NCBI RefSeq assembly: GCF_905163445.1
Contig: NC_053183.1
Coordinates: 3,534,001 to 3,598,000, forward strand
DNA: 64,000 nucleotides
Direction of reading: 5' to 3'
Source of the DNA: Pararge aegeria
Taxonomy: Eukaryota; Arthropoda; Insecta; Lepidoptera; Nymphalidae
Below are positions 51,801 through 62,540 of this stretch, piece after piece (within the stretch, counting starts at the first letter, position 1; every line of letters starts with the position of its first letter). The notes beneath the pieces were generated by a model, which searched no databases, was not told the DNA's origin, and saw only the letters and a list, made by a program, of their open reading frames with translations. Made by a program: the position numbers and the translations under genes.

Positions 51801-52734
51801 TAAAAAAACGTGTGTGTAGTTATGTACACGCTTTACAAGTTAAACTTGTTTGGCGTAACAAGATAAAAACCTTATCAAAAATTGTATCATTTTTATACAT
51901 TTTATTAATAGAAAAAAGGTATTTAATATTATTTTTGAAAGCATTATCTAGTGAAATAAAGTTTCAGTCAGTCAGTTAGTCAGCCAGTAGTAATTAAAAT
52001 AATCAGCTTTCTCTTAGCAGTTAAAAACAGTTCCGCTTTTGTATGTTAGTGTTAAAAAAAAATCGCTGCTGTGCAGCTGTCAATGAATTCATTTGAAATT
52101 TTTACATTTATAACGTTTTATGTTTGTACAAAAATGTTTGCGCATACTTTTTATCTCTAGGGCAACAAGAATTAAAACAGGTCGCTAAAGTAACAAACTT
52201 TAAATTTGTGATTTTTGTACAATTGATTCAATAAAATCACCGGAATGAGCCCGCAGACTTTGACGATTGGAAGTGTACACTGTCAAACTAACTTAGCTAA
52301 CTTCAGAGTGTCGGTTTTATTTACTCTCATAATTTTTCCTAACGTACCAAAAGAAAAAAATAGTTAGTCGTAAAAGTAGTTAGTAGTAGGAAATTAAAGT
52401 TTCCAGACGAAGTCTAAAAGTGACAATAATTATATGGGATTTGGGAGGCCTAATTTTTTTCAGCGCACGTAAACCGAGCCGACCTCCGCAAATCTTTCGG
52501 CTAAACATAAATTATGCAAAAAGCTGGTACCCAAACACTATTTGAATAATCCATTATTTCAGTCCCGAGGGAATCCGACGCCTGTGTTTAATCGCCGTTT
52601 AAAAATTAACGCTGGTTACCCATGAGGAATATCAATTTTGTCGACCGCCCTGTTCTTATAAGTGGGAGGTTGTGTTCTATAGCTCGGAAATATGTTATTT
52701 CTGAATTTACTCTATGGTGTGAATGCTTCACACC
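51801..52734. other. No gene seen
   Basis: AT-rich. It carries a short (GTCA)n near 51966 and nothing else that I recognise. Confidence 0.45.
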
Positions 52735-53075
52735 TTAGAACCGAAGATGTGCATTCAAGCGATTAAGCGTTTCGGGACGAAAACTCGAGGGCTTGACGTT
52801 TGTCACCCAACTAATGACAGGCCTAGGAAGGCGGCGTGCGGCGTCTCGTGTAGCGCACGCCTCTCTGTAGAATTCGGCAGCGATCTGGCCATGACGATGG
52901 GACCCGCCGTGCATTGGGGGGTCAAAACCTAGGCGAGAGCGGTGAATACCCAAGTGTACCCCGTGCTCTCACTTATATTATAGGTCTATCGAGGGACACA
53001 CAGAGTTTTAAGTGGGTGAAAGTCCCTTATAACAACTCCTTTTCCCCCAACGGACTGAAAAAAAAAGAGGCACCA
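52735..53075 (+). mobile_element. GC-rich retroposed segment with A tract
   Basis: GC-rich block (GGCGGCGTGCGGCGTCTCGT, GGGACCCGCCGTGCATTGGG) followed by GTGGGTGAAAGTCCCTTATA and CCCCCAACGGACTG ending in an A run. The end is organised like 14850-15095. It is probably the 3' end of an R1-like LINE; class uncertain. Overlapping frames on both strands reflect base composition. Confidence 0.5.
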
Positions 53076-53588
53076 GAGCTTTCGGAAGATCTTTTTATAC
53101 AAATGATAAATAAATAAAAAAATTAAAAAAGTGCACGCCTCATAATCTAATTTTTTTCACAATAAAATTGAATTTTTTTTAACTGAAACTTTCAATGCTC
53201 ATTACAAATTTTTTTTTTCATATTAATTATTATTCATTTTTTGTAAACAAGACACGGGAATGTCATAATGATTGCACCTTGAAAGTTACAATTAATATTA
53301 GCTAGAATAATTACATGGATATTTAACGACAGTGAATTGAACGCTCATATTAACTAAGAAATTATGTCGTGTGTTACTTCAGATAATTAAAAAAAAATTA
53401 TTCCGATACGATCATTTTATCGACCAATTTTGATGCCACATACACCCGTCCATACACGGACGTCCAGAAACATTATGTTTAATGTTATTATTTACTATGT
53501 TAAACAAAAAAATTGTTATTGAAATGTATTTTATGTGCCTGACAAATTATTTAGAGCACAACCTCAACGCTTCGCTTATGAGGCGTGC

Positions 53589-53838
53589 AATATACTACGA
53601 CAATACACACATCGCCATCTAGGCCCAAGGTAAGCGTTAGCTTGTGTTATGGGTACTAAGTTGTCTGATGAATATTTTTATGACTAATATACATAAATAC
53701 TAAGAATATACATATAAACACCCAGACCCTAAAAAACATTCATGCACATCACACAAATATTTTCCAGTAGTGGGAAACGAACCCACGACCTTGGACTAAG
53801 AAAGCAGGGTCGCTGCCCACTGCGCCAGTCTGCCGTCA
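53589..53838 (-). repeat. SINE-A, full length, reverse
   Basis: ATACTACGACAATACACACA, box-B-like GGGAAACGAACCCACGACC and the head CACTGCGCCAGTCTGCCGTC. Confidence 0.9.
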
Positions 53839-53900
53839 GATCCACGAAGGCTGGCCAAATAACTGCTGCTGGCAGTGCAATAGCCGTCCCCTTAAATGTC

Positions 53901-54192
53901 GACCTCCCAGGCGCAGCGTTGAGAGCTCTGGTTTTAAGTTGAATGTTCAAATCCTCGCAGAGGCAATTTAAGAAATTTATTTTCTGAATTTTGGTCTGGT
54001 CTGGTCTGGTTACTACCCAACCGACAAACACGTGCCGCTAAGTGATTAAACGTTCCGGTACGATGTCGCGTAGAAACCGATTAGGGATATCCCTAGGTTA
54101 TATCCCTACTTATTACTGCCATACACCAAGCAGGTTAGCCCGCTACCATCCACACCACTGTATCTGTACCTAAATTGTAGTGGTATGAAAAA
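53901..54192 (+). repeat. SINE-C, full length, forward
   Basis: Head GACCTCCCAGGCGCAGCGTT, AATTTTGGTCTGGTCTGGTC, ACACGTGCCGCTAAGTGATT, GATGTCGCGTAGAAACCGAT and the terminal AATTGTAGTGGTATGAAAA. It sits about 60 bp after the SINE-A copy. Confidence 0.85.
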
Positions 54193-54320
54193 ACATGAGT
54201 GTACAAGGAAGGCAGCTACCAAAAAAGAATGGCGACGGATAGAGCGTGCCACGTGCCACGTGCAACGAGAAGAAGAAAAAAAATCAGCTTTCTTTATTGT
54301 AATCGCGAAGACTGAAATAT

Positions 54321-54592
54321 TACATCATAATCATCATATCGACCCCTTACCGGCCAACTACAGGGCACTTGGTCTCCTGTCACAACGAGAAGGGATTAAA
54401 ACCGTAGTCCACCACGCAGATCCAATGCGGATTGGTGGACTCCCACCTTGGACAACATTATGGAGATCTCTCGGGCATGCGGGTTTTCCTCACGATGTTT
54501 TTCCTTCACCGTTCAATGAAGTGATATTTAAAACTGCTTAAACATAACTTAGAAAAATTTGAGGTGCACGCTGTCCGCCTATCACCGCTTCC
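54321..54592 (-). repeat. SINE-B, near full length, reverse
   Basis: CATCATATCGACCCCTTACC, CCAATGCGGATTGGTGGACT, CTCACGATGTTTTTCCTTCA and the head GCCTATCACCGCTTCCTT. The box-B region is deleted. Confidence 0.85.
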
Positions 54593-55299
54593 TTAGTCCA
54601 AAATAGATTACATTCATAACATAAATAAAACATCGTATCAATATGGAAATCAATTCAATTAATTTTGTATGCAACAAACAGTTTTATTCAACTCAGTGAA
54701 CCAATTAATACGAATATGCTCGTAAACATGATGAAGTGCCGACCAAATTGTATTGGTCTGAGAGATAGTGGCAAGTTTTAAGGAGGTGCTTGACAAGAGA
54801 TAGAAGTTCAGCGTCTTTCTGAAGAAGAAGACACCGTTTCCGTAATAAATGCTGGACTTGTCAAATAGAATAGCATGGAATAGGCATCAAAAATATCTTA
54901 AATGACGAAAAATGTGATAGTTATAACCAATATTTAACTTTGTTTTCTAATCTACATTTGAATTTTGTTTAAAATTTTTATTCAATACTCATAAGCTACA
55001 GATGGGGGAAAAATTAATCTGATTTGGAAATCCAGATGATTACCTGAACATAGCAAACACAGTCAATGCCTGTTAGTTCGGATAGATTCACTCGCCGACC
55101 ATTTCAACAACAAACATGCCACGGTCATAGGAGCATGGGAGAAACAAATCTAGATTATGCAACGTCCCTCTAACTCGAGTTGCAAGGTTCACATGAGATT
55201 CTTTTAGGTTTAGGAGTGCTGGAACTCAACCTCTGGCGTAGTTTAGCGCTCAAAAAACTCATATGGGGACTACAGAAAATTCGAAACAACAACAACAAT
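54593..55299. other. No gene seen
   Basis: AT-rich with no repeat family that I can name. A short segment near 54745-54860 (AAGTGCCGACCAAATTGTAT) is not long enough in any frame to call. Confidence 0.4.
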
Positions 55300-55366
55300 A
55301 CATAAATAAATATAAATATACTACGACAGCCCCAAAAGCCCCAAAGCAAGCGTAGCCTGTATTCTC
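55300..55366 (-). repeat. SINE-A tail fragment, reverse
   Basis: ATAAATATACTACGACAGCC and GCCCCAAAGCAAGCGTAGCC. Only the last 65 bp of the SINE. Confidence 0.75.
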
Positions 55367-55881
55367 TGCTCTGTATAGTAGATATCTACATAGTATGAAA
55401 CTCGTGCTGAGTAGTTTTAATAAGCATTTTCTGGCAACTACCCACGCCCTCATGGTGAACATGTAAAATCAATTTAGTTTTCAATGTCTTATCCTATAAA
55501 CTATATGAAATAAACTTATTTATAAATTAAATACCAAAATAATCAGATCTCATCAGAATCAAACACTTATTAAAAAAAATTGGTTGCCTGTAAAGTCGGT
55601 ATACGGGCGAAAGTTTTACGTGACAACGACTGAGTGGTACAATAATTTTAATGTGAATATTCATTCGTATAGTAGGAAGAAGGATGAAATAATAGTAACA
55701 ATTTAAAACATTTATTTATACAAAGAATTATATTTAAAACATTAATTTATACAAAGAATCTCGCACTGAATTTCATATTAACAAAATTTTATTTTTACCT
55801 TTACACATACATACGTATTTATATACAAATATACATACAATAACTTGCAATACATTTGCGTACAATGATACAGCGTTTACT

Positions 55882-56046
55882 ACAAAGGGACGCGTGCCTT
55901 TTACTTTTTATGTCTGTCTCTCTCGCTCTTAGGCGGGCGCGTGCCTCTCACTCGCTCTCATTGTGAGCGCATAACGTGAGCGGAGCGTAACGCAGTTTCT
56001 TGAAGTGTCACCCGGCAAACCAATTTATAAGATGTTGTCACGTCAA
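55882..56046 (-). repeat. Repeat K, copy 2 (inverted relative to 37257-37435)
   Basis: GTCTGTCTCTCTCGCTCTTA, GAGCGCATAACGTGAGCGGA and GTGTCACCCGGCAAACCAAT match the reverse complement of the 37.3 kb copy over about 165 bp. The copies lie 18.6 kb apart in opposite orientation. Confidence 0.8.
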
Positions 56047-56283
56047 AAACTTACAACACTACCCCTGCGATTTTCGGAAGGTCCCCTCGATTTCTCTGGT
56101 CTGCCATCATCAAACCCTGATTTTCTTATCATGGGACCACCTTTGTAATATCTTCTTTCCAACAAAAAAATAATCATTAAATTCGGTTTAAAAACGACGA
56201 AGTTGTCCGCGAACAAACATAAAAAAGCATATATACGGTCGAATTGGGAACCTCCTTCTATTTGAAGTCGGTTAAAAAGACGC

Positions 56284-56875
56284 CAAATCAAAATCAAATC
56301 GTTTATTTGCAGATTGGTATTACATTGTTGGTAGGTACACAAAACATAGGGACAAACAATCCGCCTTAGATGGCATGCAAAAAATATATATGCTCGTACA
56401 CTAATTCCTACTTACTATAATAATACTATCCTAAGTCAATCCACATTATTAAAATAAGAAGAAACTTTAAGACTGAAATTGATACAAAATTACAAATATC
56501 TAATTAATTCATGTCAAATTATAATATCACTGTAAATGTCAAACCTATAATATTGTGTCTGTTAAATATTCTTGGATGGTATAATAACATTTCCCAATAA
56601 GTAATTTTTTTATCTTATCTTTAAAATCTACAAGATTTATGTTTCTGTTGGCTAGTGACGCTGGCAATTTGTTGTATATTTTAGGCGCCATAATGAAAAT
56701 ACTATTCCCAAATAACGCTGTGGAATGTGGCTTATACAATAATTTATTTTTCCTGCGTTCGCTATCACTATATGTAAACAAGTGATTGTTCTTTTTGATA
56801 AATACCAGAACTTCATAAATATACAAACAAGGACAAGTTAGTATTTTCATTTTCTCAAAATACGGTTTACACGTA
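56284..56875 (-). mobile_element. 5'-truncated LINE (C-terminal reverse transcriptase and 3' UTR)
   Basis: The minus strand at 56545-56850 reads FTYSDSERRKNKLLYKPHST, ALFGNSIFIMAPKIYNKLPA, NINLVDFKDKIKKLLIGKCY and YTIQEYLTDTIL without a stop. This is the closing segment of a CR1-like reverse transcriptase. The 3' untranslated end (in reverse AAATCAAAATCAAATCGTTT) starts at 56284. About 590 bp remains, with an intact frame, so it is one of the younger LINE fragments here. Confidence 0.85.
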
Positions 56876-57180
56876 TCTGTGGGACCACTTTTGTTCTCGC
56901 CCAGAAACCGACCAAACCTACGACCTGCGACCTCACGATCCTAAGTCAAAACGTACTTAGGTAAACACGTTTTACTATTAGATCAACGAAGAAATTCAAC
57001 CTTAGTTTCAATATTACAATTCTGCAAATATTAACTTCACGAACCTCATTCGCCTAAATGAACCAAACATTCGAAATCAAACGCCTAAATAAACACAAAC
57101 ATCGCAAAAATATTCGCAGTGCGGTGGCAATATCGGTTCCTGTCTTTTATTACGAATGATATGTATTTTTGACCACAGTG

Positions 57181-57188
57181 TATAAATA
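57181..57188 (+). promoter_or_regulatory. Isolated TATAAATA motif followed by GC-richer leader-like sequence
   Basis: TATAAATA is followed by CAGCGGGAGCGGGTTTGGAT in otherwise AT-rich DNA. It could be a core promoter on the plus strand, but I found no coding exon that clearly belongs to it. Confidence 0.2.
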
Positions 57189-57533
57189 TCAGCGGGAGCG
57201 GGTTTGGATCGTGTTTTGTGTGGCTTGTGGACTTCATCTTAGACCAGCCTCAGTGTCTTCTCTGACTGGTTGCGAATTCCATGCAAATTTCCGATGAATG
57301 CATATAATTATTGTACTTTTTTTATTTAATTATTGTGTTGTAGTGTGTGTGTTTATCTATTCAACTGACCATGTCAGATTATTTTCAATTATTTGATTTG
57401 ATGGTTGTACATCTTGAAGTTATCTTCTGGGTATCATCTTATTTAAAAGGTACTGCGCAACTCGCTACACCAATGAGATATTATTTATTAAGTCCCATTA
57501 TCACCAATTTGTCTTCGTAAGTTTCACCGAAGT

Positions 57534-57740
57534 CTGGTCTTGCTCAATTTAAATTCATTCGCTACACTGTGACACGGTTGATCTACGTCACGTGCCGTGC
57601 AATGTGAATTCCGTGTAAGCCTTTCATTGCGCTCTGAAAATGTACTCAAATACAACTCGAAGTGCCCCCACACGAAGTCGAAGACACAAAGTAAACAAGT
57701 CGTAAGGACTTATAGGCTTCTAAAATTGACTGTGAATAAT
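57534..57740 (+). repeat. Local duplication, copy 1 (partner 58505-58680)
   Basis: ATTCGCTACACTGTGACACG, AATGTGAATTCCGTGTAAGC and CATTGCGCTCTGAAAATGTA are repeated about 970 bp downstream. Beyond this, GACTGTGAATA also recurs in both flanks. Confidence 0.8.
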
Positions 57741-58081
57741 TCCATCACCATTATCATCTTCATCTATTAAATCTCATTTATTATATCCCACTGCTGGGTT
57801 TTATGTCTGCTCTCGCAGGAGAAAGATTTAAGCTAAAACCCACCACAGGCTACGATAATTATCACGGGACTTTTAATGACAATGACCGGATCCAAAACCG
57901 TAGTATGCTTTCCAAGGCATGGACGTTGCCAATTTTCTCTCTTTCTTTCCAGAAAGACCAAATTTTCTTTCTATTCGTGGTATGTAGTTGAACATCAAAA
58001 GCACTAGAGAAGCTAACTAATTTTGTAATTGATTAAACAATTTTTATTGAAGTGTTTGTAACTAAGTATATAACGAGTAAA

Positions 58082-58395
58082 TTAAAACCGAAATAATACT
58101 TCACAGTCTTAAGAGGTACATTATGTTTGTTTCTGAGACTTATCTTTGAAACTAAAAACCTAATATTAACTATTTTAATAAACCCCTGCCATAGTTATTA
58201 CTTAAAGAAACCAAACACAGCCCTAACATCACATGCAAAATTAAAAACACGTGCCTCCCCCTGACTGTCACTACTACCACTACGACTGTCACTGTACTAT
58301 GTGCGTGTCGGTCTTTTCTCTTTAATAGGGTTGTTATAAGTAAACGCTAAGAATATTTTGAATTCGTTTGTATGGAAAAATAAATATGCATATGT
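58082..58395 (+). repeat. Repeat I, copy 4 of 4
   Basis: ACCGAAATAATACTTCACAG, AAGAGGTACATTATGTTTG, TGTGCGTGTCGGTCTTTTCT and TTGTATGGAAAAATAAATAT in order, with a CACTACTACCACTACGACTG variation in the middle. It lies between the two copies of the 57.5/58.5 kb duplication. Confidence 0.75.
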
Positions 58396-58504
58396 ATATA
58401 TATATATACTTACGCGCCCTTCCACAGTATTTCGTAATTCGGTTATACGTATATGGAGAAAATATCAAATTTATATACGTTTTATTTAGTCTTACTCAAT
58501 GTTA

Positions 58505-58680
58505 TTTTATTCGCTACACTGTGACACCGTTATCTACGTCACGTGTCATGCAATGTGAATTCCGTGTAAGCCTTTCATTGCGCTCTGAAAATGTACTCAA
58601 ATATAACTAGTAGAAACTCCCTTTGAATATGTGATAGAAAGATAGCAAACACTTAGTAGGTTTCCAGATTTGACTGTGAA
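58505..58680 (+). repeat. Local duplication, copy 2 (partner 57534-57740)
   Basis: ATTCGCTACACTGTGACACC, ACGTCACGTGTCATGCAATG, CGTGTAAGCCTTTCATTGCG. Nearly identical to copy 1 for about 110 bp. Confidence 0.8.
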
Positions 58681-58901
58681 TATTAATGCCATTGAGTAAA
58701 TTTTAAGCCGGCTCTGGCAACCACATAAATGCAATGACGAAAAGTTCAAAATTTCTCCATTCAAATTAGGAACATAGTTCATGAACTTTTATTGTTCTAG
58801 GACTTCTAGATACTCACTATAACTGCCTTTGAATATGTATAATGTTTCAGTTACCTCTGTTAAATATGATTAATAGTAGCAATCAAGTTCCGTGGTTTGT
58901 T

Positions 58902-59158
58902 ATAAATAAATAAATAAATATACTACGACAATACACACATCGCCAGCTCGCCCCAAAGTAAGCGTAGCTTGTGTTATGGGTACTAAGATGACTGCTGAAT
59001 ATTTTTATGAATAATATACATAAATAAATAGCAATATACATATAAACACCCAGACACTGAAAAACATTCATGCTCATCACACAAACATTTTCCAGTAGTG
59101 GGAATCGAACCCACGGTCTTGGACTCAGAAAGCAGGGTCGCTGCAAACTGCGCCAATC
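58902..59158 (-). repeat. SINE-A, full length, reverse
   Basis: The (AAAT)n tail, CACATCGCCAGCTCGCCCCA, box-B-like GGGAATCGAACCCACGGTC and the head CTGCAAACTGCGCCAATCAT. The terminal GGCCG of the head is lost. Confidence 0.9.
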
Positions 59159-59429
59159 ATCAAATGAATGCTGATTAAATTGTTAAATAATTATTAAGGA
59201 AGAGGTAATCGAAAACATTCATCGTATTTATAATTTCGTTGCATTATGTACAAAGCCCATTTAAGCTGATACGCAAAATATGTTGCTGAAATTTTATTAC
59301 TGAAAATTTCCAATTAAGTTGACGGACACTGAGTAATTTATTAATTAATATCGGACGTTGTATTGGGGCAGAGACCAAAAGATAATCCGTAGACTCTCCA
59401 ATAGGTATTAATCGATACGTGCAAGCATT

Positions 59430-59665
59430 AAGTGAGCCTCGTTGGTTTAGTGATTGATATAATTAACTTCGGATCACGAGGTCCGTGGTCCGAATCCCGG
59501 GTCAGGAAAATAATTGTCCGGAGTTAGGAAATAAGATGAGTTAATAAATTTTGATAATAGTCGTTAAAGCCCACCAACCATTATTGGAACAGCGTGGTGT
59601 GTCTTTGCTCTAAACCAGTATCTCCTAAGAGCTGACACGTGCCTGGCAAAGGATGATGTCTAAGT
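59430..59665 (+). repeat. tRNA-headed SINE of a fourth family
   Basis: Head GAGCCTCGTTGGTTTAGTGA, box-B-like GTGGTCCGAATCCCGGGTC, then CCCACCAACCATTATTGGAA and AGCGTGGTGTGTCTTTGCTC. It matches the head-less fragment at 51368. A related bare head (CGAGGTACTGTATTCGATTC) lies near 37797. The body breaks up before 59665. Confidence 0.65.
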
Positions 59666-60324
59666 GAGTAAAAGCAAATTGAGTAGCATTGACATATTTT
59701 TCGCTCTAACAACGTTCTACTTTGTTATGACGTTAGCTTTTCCCATTGTTTACTAGATTCTGGGATCGCGTCAACAGTTCTGAATGGGAAATTGGCGTTT
59801 TCAAAACGAGCTTCGGTGAACATTCCAGACAGAACTGAGTTTGTGACATAATACAGAATAACGCTCATTTTTTATATAGGCGGTCTATAGAAAAAATAAC
59901 GTTTCATCAACTCTTAGGTGATTACTATTGGTGAACAGTTCATAATGTGAGGAAACTCCTTACATTAGGCGTTACTTATTTAGGCATAGCCTTGTTCGTC
60001 GTAAGTGAAAGCGCATATGAGTTTTTTTTTCGGCGGGGATTAAAGTTTAGATACAGAGATTTCCGAGATTTCCGTTTAGATAATATAATAGCCATTAAAA
60101 CTCACTGCGCTTGCTGTAGCGACCCACTAAGTAATGATTCTCTTGTGAGCACACGTTTTTTTTTTTTTTCTATGACCACATAGAAAAAAAAGCACCACCA
60201 GGTGGTTCTATTGTATCGTTTGATAATTTTATATATATTATTTTTCCGTAAGATATACCCTCTCCTTGTCAAGTTCACTACGCATGTACTTAAACCTCAA
60301 AATCAGCGCTGCAGTTGTAAAATA

Positions 60325-60490
60325 CTGCAGCAGCACATGCTGAGGTAGCAGCCATTTCAGCTGAAGCACCTTTCGATAAGGCATTTAGTTTGTAATATAG
60401 TGTATAATTAGTTTAAATGTAATTAGTATTTAGTTTTCATTAGTTTACTTATGTGTGGAAGCTGAATAAAGTTTATTATTATTATTATTA
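60325..60490 (+). mobile_element. LINE 3' end with (ATT)n tail
   Basis: GCCATTTCAGCTGAAGCACC, TTCGATAAGGCATTTAGTTT and GTGTGGAAGCTGAATAAAGT followed by (ATT)n. It is the forward counterpart of 26384-26545. An AATAAA-type signal sits just before the tail. Confidence 0.75.
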
Positions 60491-61049
60491 AATAAATTTC
60501 GATGCTACACTCAATTTACCCAACAAGTGAATGTTTTCTTTGTGCCAGTATTTTTTATTGTACTAGATCTATCTATATAAGTAGCAAGAAATCGCACAAA
60601 GCTGATCTCTTTTACCGTAAAGTATCTCTGCTAGTCACTCTAAGATGTAATTAAGATTTTATAGAACGGTATCAAAATTAACCTTAAAACTCTTCCCATT
60701 TCAGAGGCTGCCCCAGCAGTGGGACCTAAATACGCTAAGAAATATATAGTAAACTATATTTAATGGACACTAAACCAACAAATAAATTATACCTAACTAA
60801 CCCTTCTGTTTTAAACTTTATAATCTGTGATGTCAACAAAGCCTTTTCAATATACGTGCCACCGTCAAAGGCACTTTCGGCACGTTAATTGACTCTATTT
60901 TTGACGACCAACGAATTCCTTCTGCAAACGTTATTTTATGAGATTTTCAGCCGAGTTTATTTAGGCGTGCGCACTTTAGCTTTAGTATGTTTGGCCCGCA
61001 ACTTCGACTGGTCACAATTAATGTTACGTCATAATTTATTATGATGACT
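60491..61049. other. No gene seen
   Basis: AT-rich. A LINE-tail-like phrase (GGCTGCCCCAGCAGTGGGAC) occurs near 60705 and nothing else is recognised. Confidence 0.4.
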
Positions 61050-61376
61050 TTTAACCCATTACTTGTCCAACGGCATGGATTTGGAACAAGAATGTTTCAG
61101 GCCACTTTGAGAACTCTATGGAAAACTCTAAGAAGTGCAGGTTTCCTCATGCAGGATTCCATTACCGTAAAAGCAAGTGATATTTAAATGTATAAATTAA
61201 ATAGGCACATAACTCGGAAAAATTTAAGGGTGGGTGCCGTGCCGTGCGAATCGAAATTCAATTGTATAAATGAAAAACGCACATAGCTCTGAAAATTTAG
61301 AGGTGCGTGCCGGGGATCGAACTCCCTTCTCCCGAAAGGGAACCAGACGCCCTAACAACTAAACTCTCACCACTTT
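61050..61376 (-). repeat. SINE-B, reverse, with internal duplication
   Basis: GAGAACTCTATGGAAAACTC, AAAGCAAGTGATATTTAAAT and the head ACTAAACTCTCACCACTTT. The segment around GCACATAACTCGGAAAAATT is duplicated in diverged form (GCACATAGCTCTGAAAATTT) about 80 bp further. Box-B-like GGGGATCGAACTCCC follows. Confidence 0.7.
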
Positions 61377-61462
61377 CTCAATGCTTCATCACGATTTATT
61401 TAACTAGGATCTTAAATGGGAGATGGTTTCATTTAGTAGTAGTGGACTGTGGAGCTATTTGT

Positions 61463-61522
61463 GACAGAGCTCATCCGGGGAAGTACCACCATGCTTATTT
61501 CTGCCGCTAAGCAGCATTGTTG
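61463..61522 (+). repeat. Repeat D 5' part, split by a LINE end
   Basis: GAGCTCATCCGGGGAAGTAC and CTGCCGCTAAGCAGCATTGT, then interruption at 61523. The rest of the repeat resumes at about 61783. Confidence 0.75.
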
Positions 61523-61786
61523 AAAGTCAAAGTCAAAGTCAAATAGTTCTATATTCAAATAGGCACATAGATGGCACTTTTGATGCGTACATTACATGTA
61601 AAATATGACATAGGAGTGAGTTGATGGCGATAACTAAATTCGTCAACTTAAAACTAAAGCTACGAGGCTTCCAAACGCGCCCTGGTCTAAAAAGAAGCCC
61701 ACAACAACATAGCCGGTTGCTATTTTTTTTTGTTATCACCATCTCTTATTGTCATTTAAAACTATTAATAGTCGCTAATATAGTTG
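61523..61786 (-). mobile_element. LINE 3' end inserted in repeat D
   Basis: AAAGTCAAAGTCAAAGTCAA direct repeats, ATAGGCACATAGATGGCACT, AAACTAAAGCTACGAGGC and AAGAAGCCCACAACAACATA. Same family as 2992 and 31346. GTTG occurs at both junctions (61519-61522 and 61783-61786), possibly a target duplication. Confidence 0.75.
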
Positions 61787-62000
61787 CAATGCTGTGTTCC
61801 GGTCTAAACAGCGTGGTTGCCGGTGTAATTATAGGCACATGAGGCTAAGCAGCTACGCCTCAGGTTGCTGGATACGGTGCGTCACGTTGCAGGACTTGTT
61901 CCTTGCATGCCCTGCGAAGATTGGCTCTGTTTATAGGCTTTTTTCAACTTACCATTACGTCGGTCATCGGCTTTGTACGTCAATTATTCATATAAAAAAG
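61787..62000 (+). repeat. Repeat D 3' part, continuing 61463-61522
   Basis: CAATGCTGTGTTCCGGTCTA, GCGTGGTTGCCGGTGTAATT, CCTTGCATGCCCTGCGAAGA and GTACGTCAATTATTCA. Confidence 0.75.
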
Positions 62001-62469
62001 ATGCCGTTTACTGCAGTGCAGTGCAGTGAGTTGCCTCTTAGCGTGTGTAAATTCCAAATAGCAGGTTTCGGCAAACACGTCTAATTACTGTCTATACAAA
62101 ATCCCTTCAATACCAATACATAAATCATAACCTAGTAATACGTTAGGGGTTGAATGAAGCGAGACGAAATGACTCGCTCAATTTGAAGCGCCATTAAAAA
62201 CAGATTAAATTCACATTAAATATTCGCAAATATATTGTTAAAGGTACGAAATACATTAAAATCGGTCTTTAATTTTTGGTCAGATATGTATTTGTGTAAA
62301 TTCTTAGTAGGATGGATGGATGATACCAGTCTCAAACCCATTAGAGAAAGTTCACTTAAAAACATCGTTATGTTAAATAGTTTCGATTATCACTACTGTT
62401 TTATAATTTTTATTATTCGTTATCTTATTTAAATTTATATATGAATAGAAAAAGTTCAAACCATTTTGG

Positions 62470-62475
62470 TTTATT
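62470..62475 (-). terminator. Poly(A) signal of the helical-repeat gene
   Basis: AATAAA on the minus strand, 65 bp after the TAA at 62541-62543. Confidence 0.65.
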
Positions 62476-62540
62476 TCTATTTGGAAATATGCTTTGCATT
62501 TCTATTAGCTGCATTAAAAGCGTCACAGGTTTTATAATTA

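Noticed and set aside
52723..53117. Overlapping frames on both strands in the GC-rich block
   Set aside because: GC-rich composition makes long frames likely. The block ends in an A tract like a retroposed LINE end.
59440..59510. tRNA gene at 59440
   Set aside because: tRNA-like head with CCGAATCCCGGG, but it continues into a repeat body also found at 51368.
59947..60183. 78-codon frame with a hydrophobic start
   Set aside because: Begins at GTG, includes a phenylalanine run from a T tract, and has no splice or promoter context.
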